Shown: positions 16,501 to 25,395, counted from the first letter of the stretch. The stretch: DNA of 64,000 nucleotides from Streptomyces minutiscleroticus (GCF_014650875.1 NZ_BMVU01000019.1:79336-143335), one strand, 5' to 3'. A program made the numbers and translations. Notes: a model not told the origin generated them from the letters alone.

Positions 16501-17166
16501 ATGCGCGAGATCCTCGGAAGGCGACGCAGGCTCCTGTCCCGGCGGAACGGCGGGGGGCCCGAGATGCTCGGCGCGGCCCTGACGTTCGCGACCGAGTGGC
16601 AGTGGCCCGTACTGCCCGGAGTGGCACCGGACCCGCAGGGGAAGGCCCGCTGCGCGTGCCCGGACCCCGAGTGCGCGGTGCCGGGCGCCCATCCCTTCGA
16701 CCCGGGCCTGCTCGCGGCCACCACGGACGAGCGCATGGTGCGCTGGTGGTGGACCAACCGTCCGGCGGCGCCCGTGGTGCTGGCCACCGGCGGCAGCGCC
16801 CCGTGCGCGGTGAGCCTGCCGGCCCTGGCGGCCTCCCGCGCGCTGCACGCCCTCGACCGCAGGGGCATGCGCCTGGGACCGGTCGTGGCCACCTCCTCCC
16901 GCTGGGCGCTGCTCGTGGCGCCGTACTCGATGGAGCAGCTCGGCGAGCTGCTGTACGCCAAGGACTTCGTGCCCGGCTCGCTGCGCTTCCACGGTGAGGG
17001 CGGCTACCTCGCGCTGCCCCCGTCCGAGACCGGCCAGGGCCAGGTCCGCTGGGAGCGGGCGCCGCTGCCCGGCTCCGCCGCCCCCTGGGTGCCGGACGTG
17101 GAGGCCGTCGTCGACGCCGTGGTCGACGCCCTCACTCATACGGGTGTGAGCGCGCCCGAGTTGTAG
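16501..17166 (+). CDS. DNA primase/polymerase-like domain protein, probably inactive
   Basis: 221 aa. It resembles the small actinobacterial proteins annotated as bifunctional DNA primase/polymerase: an early hydrophobic helix (MLGAALTFATEWQWPVLPGV), a Cys cluster (CACPDPECAVPGAHPF) that could bind zinc, and the MVRWWWTNRPAAPVVLATGG segment. I see no DxD pair at the place where the 22695 protein has GIDLD, so catalytic activity is doubtful. ATG 16501 has AAAGGAA 10 nt upstream. No replication genes adjoin it. Confidence 0.7.
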   Translation: MREILGRRRRLLSRRNGGGPEMLGAALTFATEWQWPVLPGVAPDPQGKARCACPDPECAVPGAHPFDPGLLAATTDERMVRWWWTNRPAAPVVLATGGSAPCAVSLPALAASRALHALDRRGMRLGPVVATSSRWALLVAPYSMEQLGELLYAKDFVPGSLRFHGEGGYLALPPSETGQGQVRWERAPLPGSAAPWVPDVEAVVDAVVDALTHTGVSAPEL

Positions 17167-17222
17167 GGGTGCCGGGCGCGCGCCGGGCCGGATGCCCGCG
17201 CTTGCTCGTTATCGTCCCTTTT

Positions 17223-17933
17223 ATGCTGCGTTTTCCCGGGGCGCGTGCGCCCTCTTCGCCCTCATCGTCCGGTCGGCCGGACCCCCGAGGCGTCCGCCTC
17301 CTGGCGCTGGCCGGCGCGGTCGCCTTCCTGGCGGCCGTCCCGCTCGCCGTCGCGTCCGCGGGGTCCCTGGGCGACCGGTCCGCGAGTACCCCGGACGGGC
17401 GGACGGACGGCTCCGCCCCGGCGGACGCCGCACGGCCGGACGCCGCATCGGCCGACGGCGACGGCGAGGCCGTCGGGGGGCGGTCCGGCGACGCGGACGC
17501 CTCCGGTGACGGCTCCGGTGCTCCCGCCGAGGACTCCGCGTCGCAGCTCGGCCGCTCGTCCCTGCTGTCCGGCCTGAGTGCGGCCGCCACCGCCCGCTGC
17601 GGCCCCGAACTCTCCTCCCCCGAGGGTGTCGAGGCGCAGACCTGCGTCCTGACCCGGGGGAACGGCACCTGGGCGCGCACCTACTACCGCAACACGACCG
17701 GCGAGGACCTGAGCGCCGTCCTGAGCCTCATGGCGCCTCGCGGCCACACCGTCCAACTGCACTGCGCCCTGGACGCGGACGACGAGCCGGGGGTGTGCGA
17801 GACGCCGCGGGAGCGCACGACGGCGGCTTCGGAGGCGTACACGGCGGTCGCGGAGTTCGCGCGGGCCGCGGGCGCGGACGGGCCGATGCTGCTGCGCTCG
17901 GGGAGCAACTCGCCCTCCGGCGCGGGCAGTTGA
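17223..17933 (+). CDS. membrane-anchored secreted protein of unknown function
   Basis: 236 aa. One N-terminal hydrophobic segment (LLALAGAVAFLAAVPLAVAS) acts as signal or anchor. A long Asp/Gly/Ser/Ala-rich disordered linker follows, then a C-terminal domain with four cysteines (RCGPEL, QTCVLT, LHCALD, GVCETP) that probably form two disulphides. Start: ATG 17223 lacks a ribosome-binding site but has TATCGT about 7 nt upstream, suiting a leaderless start; GTG 17169 in the same frame is the alternative. Confidence 0.7.
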   Translation: MLRFPGARAPSSPSSSGRPDPRGVRLLALAGAVAFLAAVPLAVASAGSLGDRSASTPDGRTDGSAPADAARPDAASADGDGEAVGGRSGDADASGDGSGAPAEDSASQLGRSSLLSGLSAAATARCGPELSSPEGVEAQTCVLTRGNGTWARTYYRNTTGEDLSAVLSLMAPRGHTVQLHCALDADDEPGVCETPRERTTAASEAYTAVAEFARAAGADGPMLLRSGSNSPSGAGS

Positions 17934-17998
17934 GGTCCGCGCTCCGCGGGCGGACGGTGCGGCCGGGTCCCCGGGGCGCGCACGCGGGCATGAAAAGA

Positions 17999-18036
17999 CC
18001 CGGTTGCTGGCGACGGGGGATGCACCAGCAACCGGG
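17999..18036. terminator. bidirectional terminator hairpin
   Basis: A perfect 12-bp inverted repeat (CCCGGTTGCTGG / CCAGCAACCGGG) with a 14-nt loop lies between convergent stops at 17933 (+) and 18199 (-). Confidence 0.75.
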
Positions 18037-18198
18037 CTATGGGAACGGTAACAAGAGATCGGCGGTTCGCAAATTCGATCTCGGCTATTCGGACACCGAT
18101 TTCCCTGTCAGCACGGCGAGTTGTGACAGGAGTCACCCCTGCGGAGCGCTCCCCGGACGGCCGGCCGGGCGGCCGGTCCCGTCCGGGGACCACCCGGC

Positions 18199-19176
18199 TC
18201 AACTCAGCGTGACCTGCCGGTTGGTGAGGCCGCCGCGCGCCCTCCGCTCGTCCGCGGTGAGGGGCGCATCCGTGTCGAGCGCCCCCGCGAGCCGCTCGGC
18301 GAACGCGGCCGCCGGCTTCTCCACGTCCTCCGCCGACATTCCCGTCGGCAGGTCCCAGACCGGCACGGTGAGGCCGTGCGCACGGAAGGAACCCACCAGG
18401 CGGGTGCCCTCGCCGAGGGACGACTGCCCCGCGGCGTGCAGCCGTGCCAGTGCGTCCAGAAGTCGCTCCTCGGGGTACGGCATGACCCAGCGCAGGTGGT
18501 TCTTGTCGGGGGTCTCGCACCAGTACGCCGCGTCGACGCCCGCGAGCTTCGCCGTCGGGATGGCCGCCGCGTTGGCCCGCTCCAGGGAGGCGGTCACCTC
18601 CGCGGTGGCGTTCTCCGCGTCCGGGACCCAGAACTCGAAGCCCTCGTGCACGACCGGCTCGAAGGCGCCCTCGGGGTCGAGCAGGTCCTGCAGCCGCGGG
18701 CCGTCGGCCGGGGCGCGGCGGCCCTGCACCGGCGTGCCGGGCTCGGCGGTGAGCGCCCGCCGCAGCGTGTCCGCCAGGTCGCGGCTGATGTCGCCGGAGG
18801 CGGTGTCGTTCTGCAGGCCGAGCAGGACCGAGCCGTCGTCGCGGCGCAGCGCCGGCCAGGCCATCGGCAGGACGGTGGCGAGCGTGACGGAGGGCACGCC
18901 CTCGGGGAGGCCGTCCTTCAGCGTCAGCTCGACGGTGGCGGCGGGCACCAGCTCGCGCAGCGCGACCCAGTCCCCCTCGCCCGGCAGGCCCTCGAACGGG
19001 CGCTGCACCAGTTCGGTGGCGGCGTGCGCGGCGGCGCGGCCGTGGCAGGCCTTGTAGCGGCGGCCGCTGCCGCAGGGGCAGGGCTCCCGGGCGCCCACGA
19101 CCGGGACGGTTCCGTCGGCGCCTGCGCCGCTCCTCCGCGGCTGCCCGGCCTTCGTCTGGGGTCGCTTCTTGGCCAT
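18199..19176 (-). CDS. SEC-C motif protein (DUF5926-like)
   Basis: 325 aa. A basic N-terminus is followed by a zinc-binding SEC-C motif PCPCGSGRRYKACHG near residue 33, the same finger that ends SecA. The rest is an acidic alpha/beta domain without recognisable catalytic motifs, typical of an actinobacteria-specific family. Start ATG 19176 encodes MAKKRPQTKAGQ. The function is unknown; SEC-C motifs usually bind ribosomes, SecB or metal. Confidence 0.85.
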   Translation of the reverse strand: MAKKRPQTKAGQPRRSGAGADGTVPVVGAREPCPCGSGRRYKACHGRAAAHAATELVQRPFEGLPGEGDWVALRELVPAATVELTLKDGLPEGVPSVTLATVLPMAWPALRRDDGSVLLGLQNDTASGDISRDLADTLRRALTAEPGTPVQGRRAPADGPRLQDLLDPEGAFEPVVHEGFEFWVPDAENATAEVTASLERANAAAIPTAKLAGVDAAYWCETPDKNHLRWVMPYPEERLLDALARLHAAGQSSLGEGTRLVGSFRAHGLTVPVWDLPTGMSAEDVEKPAAAFAERLAGALDTDAPLTADERRARGGLTNRQVTLS

Positions 19177-19302
19177 CGTGGGTTTCTCCCGGTTACGGCT
19201 CGTCTCGTACGGGCGCGAGCCTAGCCGCTCGTACCGGGCCGGAAGGGATCCCCGTGAACACGGCGCCGCGGCCGGTCCGTCCGGCCCGTCCGCGGGGGCG
19301 CC

Positions 19303-19845
19303 TCAGTCCAGGCCGTCGAAGGCGTCCCGGAGGTCGAGACCGGGCAGGGCCGGGACGGCCGGCGCCCTCACGCGCGCGGCGAGGCCGTCCCGCCGGCGGC
19401 CGTTGCACGCGTTCTTGCGCACGACCGCCCACACCGTGACCTCGCCGCGGTCGTCGTCCCGGACGCCCCAGTCGTCGGCCAGTGCCGTGATGATGTTCAG
19501 CCCGCGGCCGCCGTGCGCGGTGACCGAGGGCTTGGACGGAACCGGGCGGGTCGGACCACCGCCGTCCGTCACCTCGACCGTCAGCCCGCCGGCCGGGTCC
19601 ACCCGCCACGCGGCACGGACGTCGCCGTCGCCGGCCAGGGCGTCGCCCAGCGGTCTGCCGTGCCGGCAGGCGTTGCTGAGCAGCTCCGAGAGAATCAGTA
19701 CGGCGTCGTCGACGACCGCCTCCGCGACACCGCCGGAGCGCAGCTGCGCCCGCATCCGGCGTCTCGCCTTCCCCACGCCCGCAGGGCCATGGGGCACGGC
19801 CATGCTCGACGACGTGGGCACCACCTGTGCCACCACAAACGCCAC
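19303..19845 (-). CDS. GHKL ATP-binding regulator (anti-sigma-like)
   Basis: 180 aa HATPase_c-only protein. The N box is LSELLSNACRHG, the G1 box VTDGGGPTRP and the G2 box GGRGLNIITALADDWGV. GTG 19845 is chosen because AAGGAGGT lies 7-8 nt upstream; ATGs further inside would cut the conserved start (VAFVVAQVVPTSSSMAVPHG). A basic C-terminal tail (KNACNGRRRDGL) follows the domain. It probably binds a partner sigma or anti-sigma factor that is not encoded next to it. Confidence 0.88.
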   Translation of the reverse strand: MAFVVAQVVPTSSSMAVPHGPAGVGKARRRMRAQLRSGGVAEAVVDDAVLILSELLSNACRHGRPLGDALAGDGDVRAAWRVDPAGGLTVEVTDGGGPTRPVPSKPSVTAHGGRGLNIITALADDWGVRDDDRGEVTVWAVVRKNACNGRRRDGLAARVRAPAVPALPGLDLRDAFDGLD

Positions 19846-20030
19846 CCCCGAGACCTCCTTCGCCCCACGCCACGGTGTGGATGCCCTCCCCGGCTGAGCG
19901 GGAAACCGGCCAGTAGACGGCCGGTGATGCACTCGACACGTCCCTTCACGGAGCGAACGCGCCGGTGCACACCCCGTCACCGGACGGGCGTCGCCCGCGG
20001 TCCGGCGCGTACGGCCCCGGGGCCGGCGGC

Positions 20031-20822
20031 TCAGCGGCCCAGCCGGTCCAGGACCGCACGCGGCCGGTTGGTGATGATGGCGTCCACGCCGAGACCGGCG
20101 CACAGGTCCACGTCCCGCGGCTCGTTCACCGTCCACACGTGCACCTGGTGGCCCGCGCCCTTCAGGCGCTCGACGTACGCGGGGTGGCTGCGCACGATGC
20201 GCAGGGACGGGCCGGCGATCCGCACCCCCGCGGGCAGCCGTCCGTCGCGCAGCCGCGGCGAGACGAACTGCATCAGGTAGACGGTGGGCAGGGTCGGCGA
20301 CGCGGCGTGGACCCGGTGCAGGGAGCGCGCCGAGAAGCTCATGATCCGCACCTGCGACTCCCCGGCCGACTCCGGGGCGTCCAGGCCGAAGCGCTTCAGC
20401 AGGAGCAGCAGGCGCTCCTCGACCTGGCCCGCCCAGCGCGTGGGGTGCTTGGTCTCGACGGCCAGCTCGACGCGGCGGCCTGCGTCGGCGACGAGTTCCA
20501 GCAGCCGCTCCAGGGTCAGCACGGAGTGCGGGGCCTCCCGGTCGGGGGCCTCCTCGGCGTTCTTCCAGGAGCCGAAGTCCAGGGCGGCCAGGTCGGCGAG
20601 TTCCAGGGCGGAGACCGCGCCCCGGCCGTTGGACGTGCGGTCGACGCGCCGGTCGTGCACGCAGACGAGCTGGCCGTCCGCGGTCAGCCGCACGTCGCAC
20701 TCCAGCGCGTCGGCCCCGTCCTCGATCGCCTTCTCGTACGCGGCCAGGGTGTGCTCGGGAGCCTCTTCGGACGCTCCGCGGTGCGCCACCACCTGGGGCG
20801 AGTGCTGTCGTACGTGGGTCAC
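20031..20822 (-). CDS. glycerophosphodiester phosphodiesterase
   Basis: 263 aa cytoplasmic GDPD TIM barrel that hydrolyses glycerophosphodiesters to glycerol-3-phosphate. Catalytic and metal motifs: VVAHRGASEEAPEHT (HRG, residues 11-25), ALECDVRLTADG (ExD) and VCVHD. The C-terminal VHVWTVNEP and ITNRPRAVL are typical. There is no signal peptide. GTG 20822 is used because upstream codons run into the divergent promoter region. It is monocistronic, divergent from the htrA-like gene. Confidence 0.93.
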   Translation of the reverse strand: MTHVRQHSPQVVAHRGASEEAPEHTLAAYEKAIEDGADALECDVRLTADGQLVCVHDRRVDRTSNGRGAVSALELADLAALDFGSWKNAEEAPDREAPHSVLTLERLLELVADAGRRVELAVETKHPTRWAGQVEERLLLLLKRFGLDAPESAGESQVRIMSFSARSLHRVHAASPTLPTVYLMQFVSPRLRDGRLPAGVRIAGPSLRIVRSHPAYVERLKGAGHQVHVWTVNEPRDVDLCAGLGVDAIITNRPRAVLDRLGR

Positions 20823-21090
20823 CGCGTCATGGTGCCACCGCGCGGGGGTAGGCGTGGGACGAAAGCTTCTCAAGTGATGGCCGGTTTGCCGGACCAGTCC
20901 TATATAAAGGATGGTTCCGGACCCACAGGCACCGCTTATGGCGCCCTGACGTCTTGTGGGAAAAGCTGACGGCATACAACTGCAGGCGTACAACCCGCGC
21001 ACGTACCACCGGGTCGTGCCGGCCCCACGCCCACGGGCGGCGCGGACCGGCGCGGACCGAAGGGACAGCCGTGATTCGAGAGGAAGAGCT

Positions 21091-22506
21091 GTGAGCACCG
21101 AGAACGAGGGCACCGCGGTACCTCCGGCCCCGTCCGCACCTCCCGTGCCGGTGGACGCTCCCGCTGCTTCCGCGTACCCGGAGCAGGCGTCCCCCGCGCA
21201 CGGGGCGGCCCCCGGAGCGGAGCCCGCGTCCGCCCCGGGCCAGGGGTACGGCGCCGCCTCCGGCGCCGAGCCCGGCGACTGGCCGCCCCCGCCCCCGCCG
21301 GCCGCCCCGTCGTACGCGGGCGGCGGCGACGGTCAGGGCGGCGGCTGGGGCACCGTCCCGGAGCCGCCCGCGCACAAGCCCGGCGGACGGCGGCGCGGCG
21401 GCCTGGTCGCGGCGATCCTGGTGGCCGCGCTGGTCGCGGGCGGCGTGGGCGGCGGCATCGGCTACTGGGCGGCCGAGCGCAACGACGACGCCGGCGGGTC
21501 CACGACGGTCTCCGCCTCGCAGAGCGGCGGCGACGTGCGGCGCGCCGCGGGCACCATCGCGGGCGTCGCGGCGAAGGCGCTGCCGAGCACGGTCACCATC
21601 GAGGCCGAGAGCAGCAGCGGCGAGGGCGGCACGGGCACCGGCTTCGTCTTCGACAAGCAGGGCCACATCCTCACCAACAACCACGTGGTGGCGGAGGCCG
21701 TCGACGGCGGCAAGGTCACGGCGACCTTCCCGGACGGCAAGAAGTACGACGCCGAGGTGATAGGGAACGCCCAGGGCTACGACGTCGCGGTCATCAAGCT
21801 GGAGAACGCGCCCTCGGACCTCGAGCCGCTCGCCCTCGGCGACTCCGACAAGGTGGCCGTCGGCGACGCCACGATCGCCATCGGCGCGCCCTTCGGCCTG
21901 TCGAACACGGTGACCACGGGCATCATCAGCGCCAAGAACCGCCCGGTGGCCTCCAGCGACGGCGGCGGCAGCAAGGCCTCGTACATGAGCGCCCTGCAGA
22001 CGGACGCCTCGATCAACCCGGGCAACTCCGGCGGCCCGCTCCTGGACGCCGGCGGCGCGGTGATCGGCATCAACTCCGCCATCCAGTCCACCGGCAGCGG
22101 CGGCCTCGGCGGCACCAGCCAGTCCGGTTCGATCGGCCTCGGCTTCGCCATCCCGATCAACCAGGCGAAGAACGTCGCGCAGCAGCTGATCAGGACCGGC
22201 AAGCCGGTCTACCCGGTGATCGGCGCCTCGGTCTCCCTGGAGGAGGGCACGGGCGGCGCGAAGATCACCGAGCAGGGCGCGAGCGGCTCGGACGCGGTGA
22301 CCCCGGACGGGCCCGCGGACAAGGCCGGCCTCCGGCCCGGAGACGTGATCACCAAGCTCGACGACCGGGTGATCGACAGCGGTCCGACCCTGATCGGTGA
22401 GATCTGGACCCACGAGCCCGGCGACAAGGTCAAGATCACCTACACCCGCGACGGCAGGACCCGTACGGCCGAGGTGACCCTGGGCCAGCGCGAGGGCGAC
22501 AGCTGA
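21091..22506 (+). CDS. HtrA/DegP-like membrane-anchored serine protease with PDZ domain
   Basis: 471 aa. A cytoplasmic Pro/Ala/Gly-rich N-terminus (1-100) leads to one membrane helix (LVAAILVAALVAGGVGGGIG) and an extracellular trypsin-like domain. The triad is His in TNNHVVAEA (near 196), Asp in YDVAVIKL (near 230) and Ser in NPGNSGGPLL (near 311). A PDZ domain (GPADKAGLRPGDVITKLDD) ends the protein. It handles misfolded or signalling substrates at the cell surface. GTG 21091 follows GAGGAAG. A tRNA gene lies 40 bp downstream. Confidence 0.94.
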   Translation: MSTENEGTAVPPAPSAPPVPVDAPAASAYPEQASPAHGAAPGAEPASAPGQGYGAASGAEPGDWPPPPPPAAPSYAGGGDGQGGGWGTVPEPPAHKPGGRRRGGLVAAILVAALVAGGVGGGIGYWAAERNDDAGGSTTVSASQSGGDVRRAAGTIAGVAAKALPSTVTIEAESSSGEGGTGTGFVFDKQGHILTNNHVVAEAVDGGKVTATFPDGKKYDAEVIGNAQGYDVAVIKLENAPSDLEPLALGDSDKVAVGDATIAIGAPFGLSNTVTTGIISAKNRPVASSDGGGSKASYMSALQTDASINPGNSGGPLLDAGGAVIGINSAIQSTGSGGLGGTSQSGSIGLGFAIPINQAKNVAQQLIRTGKPVYPVIGASVSLEEGTGGAKITEQGASGSDAVTPDGPADKAGLRPGDVITKLDDRVIDSGPTLIGEIWTHEPGDKVKITYTRDGRTRTAEVTLGQREGDS

Positions 22507-22546
22507 CCCGTTACTCTTGTCCCCGCGCCGCCCGCGGACGGCGCGG

Positions 22547-22631
22547 GGTGGGTTGCCCGAGCGGCCTAAGGGAACGGTCTTGAAAACCGTCGTGGCGCGA
22601 GTCACCGTGGGTTCAAATCCCACACCCACCG
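22547..22631 (+). tRNA. tRNA-Ser(UGA)
   Basis: Class II cloverleaf. Acceptor GGTGGGT/ACCCACC, anticodon arm ACGGT-CTTGAAA-ACCGT with anticodon UGA, long variable arm, T arm GTGGG-TTCAAAT-CCCAC, discriminator G. CCA is not encoded. Confidence 0.97.
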
Positions 22632-22637
22632 CGGGTT

Positions 22638-22676
22638 CGAGAGCCCCCGACCGGCAGGACCGGTCGGGGGCTCTCG
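22638..22676. terminator. tRNA-Ser(UGA) terminator (bidirectional)
   Basis: A perfect 17-bp inverted repeat with a 5-nt loop begins 7 nt after the tRNA and also faces the stop of the minus-strand gene at 22695. It ends in TCTC, a weak pyrimidine tail. Confidence 0.88.
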
Positions 22677-22694
22677 TCTCTGCGGCCGGGGGAC

Positions 22695-23570
22695 CTACGG
22701 CTGATGGCCCGTCATACGGGCCGCCGAGGCGACGGTGGAGCGGGCCTCGCGGTCGGTGAGGCCGGCGCGCAGGGCCGCGTCGATCAGGGCGGGGGCCAGG
22801 GAGGGGCCGATGCCGTCCTCGTAGGCGCGGCAGGCCGCCCAGAACAGGCGGGTGTTGCGCTGGCCCTCGTGGGCGGCGAGGACGAACTGGACCAGGCCCT
22901 CGCCGTGCCGGCCGCCCGCCGGCGCGGACGCGGTGCGGGGCGTGCGGGGCGGGGGCAGGAGCAGGCGCAGCAGGGCCGGCGGGCAGGGAGCCGGGGCCAG
23001 GTGGGCGGTGCCGGGGGCCGCGCTGTAGACGCCGTGCTCGGTGCGGGAGCCGGGGCCGACGAGGTAGCCGCCCGCGCCGCGGATGTCGATGCCGGGCGCC
23101 AGCCGCCCCGCGGAGTTGGGCACCACCACGTCGGGCGGGCCCGTGAGCCAGATGTGCCGGCCGCCGCTGGGCGTCAGGACGACCACGGTGTCGGGGATCG
23201 TGAACAGGTGGCGCAGCGCCAGTTCGCGCAGGGCCGCCGAGGAGTCGGCGCCCGACTTGGTGTCGAGGTCGATGCCGACGAGGTGGTGCGGGGGCAGTCC
23301 GCACGCGATGCCGTAGCCCGTGGCCCGGCCGGCGGCGGCGAAGAGGGCGCGGATGCGCTGCGGGTCGGCCGACGCGTCGTACACGCCGTGGCCGAAGCGG
23401 CCGCACTCGCCCCGGCAGGGCGGGCCGGCGGGCTCGGGGTCGTCGCGGTGCGGTGAGCGGATCGCGGGGAGTTTGGTCCGGGACAGCGGGATGACGGCGA
23501 GTCCGCGTTCGGCCGCGGACAGGGCGTGCGCGAGGGCCAGGGTCGTGGCCTGCCGGTCGGTGGTGGCCAT
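22695..23570 (-). CDS. bifunctional DNA primase/polymerase-like protein
   Basis: 291 aa. Prim-pol (archaeo-eukaryotic primase) domain: a Cys-rich insert (GPPCRGECGRFGHGVYD), the catalytic acid pair in GIDLDTKSG, and the PSGGRHIWLTG motif with basic/His residues that contact nucleotides. A C-terminal helical part (EGQRNTRLFWAACRAYEDG) matches the small regulatory domain seen after prim-pols. Such proteins occur in integrative elements, but this one has no integrase nearby and seems chromosomal. Start ATG 23570 is 1 nt after GGAGGC, unusually close. Confidence 0.82.
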   Translation of the reverse strand: MATTDRQATTLALAHALSAAERGLAVIPLSRTKLPAIRSPHRDDPEPAGPPCRGECGRFGHGVYDASADPQRIRALFAAAGRATGYGIACGLPPHHLVGIDLDTKSGADSSAALRELALRHLFTIPDTVVVLTPSGGRHIWLTGPPDVVVPNSAGRLAPGIDIRGAGGYLVGPGSRTEHGVYSAAPGTAHLAPAPCPPALLRLLLPPPRTPRTASAPAGGRHGEGLVQFVLAAHEGQRNTRLFWAACRAYEDGIGPSLAPALIDAALRAGLTDREARSTVASAARMTGHQP

Positions 23571-23728
23571 GCCTCCATGCTCGTACGTGTGTTCGAAAAA
23601 AGGAAGAGTGCCGGTGGTCCCGGGGCAAGGTGGCGAAAAAGTGGCGGAACGATTCTTCTTTTGCGGCGTACGGAATGAGGTGTGCCTGACGTCCTGAACT
23701 GGCACGTCTTGCGTCGAAAAGGGTTTAT

Positions 23729-23738
23729 CGACATGTCA
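23729..23738 (+). promoter_or_regulatory. CGACATGTCA motif upstream of the nepA-like gene
   Basis: A 10-bp motif with a palindromic ACATGT core, about 170 bp before the nepA-like start. The same 10-mer, in the same orientation relative to the gene, occurs upstream of sigN (52027-52036). Probable regulator site; the protein is unknown. Confidence 0.4.
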
Positions 23739-23909
23739 TCACGCGTGCGAGCGAATCGCGGCTTGCGGGGTGGTTCGCGGGGCCGGGCTGGGCAACTCTG
23801 GACTCGCGACGTCGCGATCACCGCCGGACCGGTCGGCCAACCGCCCCGGCACCAGCCGTACTCGACCGGTGCCCACCGGTCCGTACTTCCGGTTCCTGGA
23901 GGAATCCAC

Positions 23910-24218
23910 ATGGCAAGCATCCGTACCGCCCGCACCGTCGCCGCCGTGGCCGCCCTGCCCCTGGTGGCAGCCCTCTTCGCCGGCGTCGCGACCGCCGACA
24001 ACGGAGCCGTCGCGGGCGGCGGATCGAACGCCGGGGTCGCGACCGTCGCCGGCAGCGGCGCGGGCGTCAACAACGGCAACTCGTCGACCGTCCAGCAGCA
24101 GGCGATCGGTGCCGGGGCGTCGAACGAGAACAACTCGGCCCAGGTGAACGGCTCCGGGTTCACGGCCATCGACCAGTCGGACCGGACCGTCGCCATCAAC
24201 TTCTCCGAGCTGTGGTGA
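23910..24218 (+). CDS. nepA: NepA-like small secreted protein
   Basis: 102 aa with a Sec signal peptide (MASIRTARTVAAVAALPLVA, cleavage near GVATA-DNG). The mature part of about 75 residues is Gly/Asn/Ser/Gln-rich with loose repeats (NNGNSSTVQQQAIG, SNENNSAQVNG) and no Cys. It ends in an aromatic tail (VAINFSELW). Start ATG 23910 follows CTGGAGGAATCC. By position (between the primase-like protein and the ECF sigma) and type it matches S. coelicolor NepA, a SigN-dependent cell-wall protein linked to spore dormancy. The symbol rests on memory of synteny, not on an alignment. Confidence 0.65.
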   Translation: MASIRTARTVAAVAALPLVAALFAGVATADNGAVAGGGSNAGVATVAGSGAGVNNGNSSTVQQQAIGAGASNENNSAQVNGSGFTAIDQSDRTVAINFSELW

Positions 24219-24240
24219 GCCTGGAGCCCTGATGAGCCCG

Positions 24241-24268
24241 GGCCGCCGGGGTCCGGCTCCCGGCGGCC
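24241..24268 (+). terminator. terminator of the nepA-like gene
   Basis: A 10-bp inverted repeat GGCCGCCGGG / CCCGGCGGCC with an 8-nt loop, 22 bp after the stop. Confidence 0.65.
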
Positions 24269-24299
24269 CGTCCGTCCCCGGGGGAACGGGACGGAGGGG

Positions 24300-24331
24300 G
24301 ACACGGAGGGAGGGAGACACGGAGGGAGGGG
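24300..24331. repeat. 16-nt tandem repeat, 2 copies
   Basis: Two copies of a purine-rich unit (gacacggagggaggga) lie inside a longer all-purine-rich tract (about 24290-24340), between the nepA-like and DUF1906 genes. Confidence 0.65.
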
Positions 24332-24442
24332 AGGAAGGGGTGATCCGTCCGCGCGGCGGTGCTGCGGCGCCGCCGCGCGGACGCGCGTCCGGGAGGCGGG
24401 GGTCCTCGTCCCACGATCGAGGGCTCTTGCGGAGGCGTACGG

Positions 24443-25348
24443 ATGAACGCGGCCGCGCACGGCGCGTGTCCGCACCCCTCCGCCCGGGAAAGAACGTTCA
24501 CTCGGCCCATGCGTTGGCTGCAGCGCCCACGGGCGCTCCTCGGACTCGGATTCGTACTGCTCCTGCTGGTCACGGGCGCGTCGCCCGCGACGGCCGGAGC
24601 CGGTCCCGCGGCTGCGGCCCCGGCGGAGGCCGCGGCGCCCGTCTTCAAGGGCAGAGCCTTCGACACCTGCCGGGCGCCGTCGAAGGACACCATGCGCCGG
24701 TGGCTGTCCTCGCCCTACCGCGGCGTCGGCGTCTACTTCGGCGGCCGGGGCCGGGCCTGCAAGGAGCAGAAGCAGCTGAGCCGCGGCTGGGTGCGCTCGG
24801 TCACGGCGCAGGGCTGGCGGGTGCTCCCGCTGTACGTGGGCTCGCAGTCGCCGTGCGTGCGGGCGGCGCACAAGAGGCAGGTGCGCATGGGAGGCCACCC
24901 CTGGAAGCAGGGGCGGGCCGAGGGGCGCGACGCGGTGCGCGCGGCGGGCCGGCTGGCCATCGGCGCGGGCAGCGCGCTCTACCTCGACATGGAGGCGTAC
25001 GACCACCGGAACAAGAAGTGCGCCCGTTCGACGCTCCTCTTCGTCCGCGGCTGGAACCGCGAGGTGCGCGAACGCGGCTACGTGCCGGGCTTCTACAGCA
25101 GCGCCGACCACGGCGTGCGGCACATGGAGGCGGCGCGCCGCGCAGGGACGGCCGACCTGCCGGCGGCGATCTGGTACGCGCGGTGGCGGGTGCGCGCCTC
25201 GGTCACCAGGGAGCCGGCGCTGAGCGACGGCGCCTGGACCGGCCGGCGCGTCCACCAGTACGCGGGCAACGTCCGCGAGAAGCACGGCGGCCGGACGCTC
25301 CTCATCGACCGCAACCTGGTGCACGCGCCGGTGGCGAACGTCCACTGA
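24443..25348 (+). CDS. secreted DUF1906 glycoside-hydrolase-like protein
   Basis: 301 aa. A membrane/signal segment (ALLGLGFVLLLLVTGASPATA) is preceded by a 25-residue n-region. The DUF1906 (Rv2525c-like) TIM-barrel domain begins at GRAFDTCRAPSKDTMRRW. It shows GVGVYFGG, VLPLYVGSQS, the acidic LYLDMEAYD strand, GYVPGFYSS and IWYARW, all typical of this lysozyme-like fold. Cysteines may form disulphides. It is probably extracellular and cell-wall related. ATG 24443 is chosen for its GGAGG 7 nt upstream; ATG 24509 has none. Confidence 0.85.
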   Translation: MNAAAHGACPHPSARERTFTRPMRWLQRPRALLGLGFVLLLLVTGASPATAGAGPAAAAPAEAAAPVFKGRAFDTCRAPSKDTMRRWLSSPYRGVGVYFGGRGRACKEQKQLSRGWVRSVTAQGWRVLPLYVGSQSPCVRAAHKRQVRMGGHPWKQGRAEGRDAVRAAGRLAIGAGSALYLDMEAYDHRNKKCARSTLLFVRGWNREVRERGYVPGFYSSADHGVRHMEAARRAGTADLPAAIWYARWRVRASVTREPALSDGAWTGRRVHQYAGNVREKHGGRTLLIDRNLVHAPVANVH

Positions 25349-25395
25349 GCTCCTGAGCCCCGCTCCGTCCCCCCTGCTCGCCCCACCCGCCACAG

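Noticed and set aside
22547..24220. Integrated element at tRNA-Ser(UGA), suggested by the neighbouring primase/polymerase-like gene
   Set aside because: No integrase, excisionase, transfer gene or repeated tRNA 3' end was seen; the gene looks like resident chromosome.
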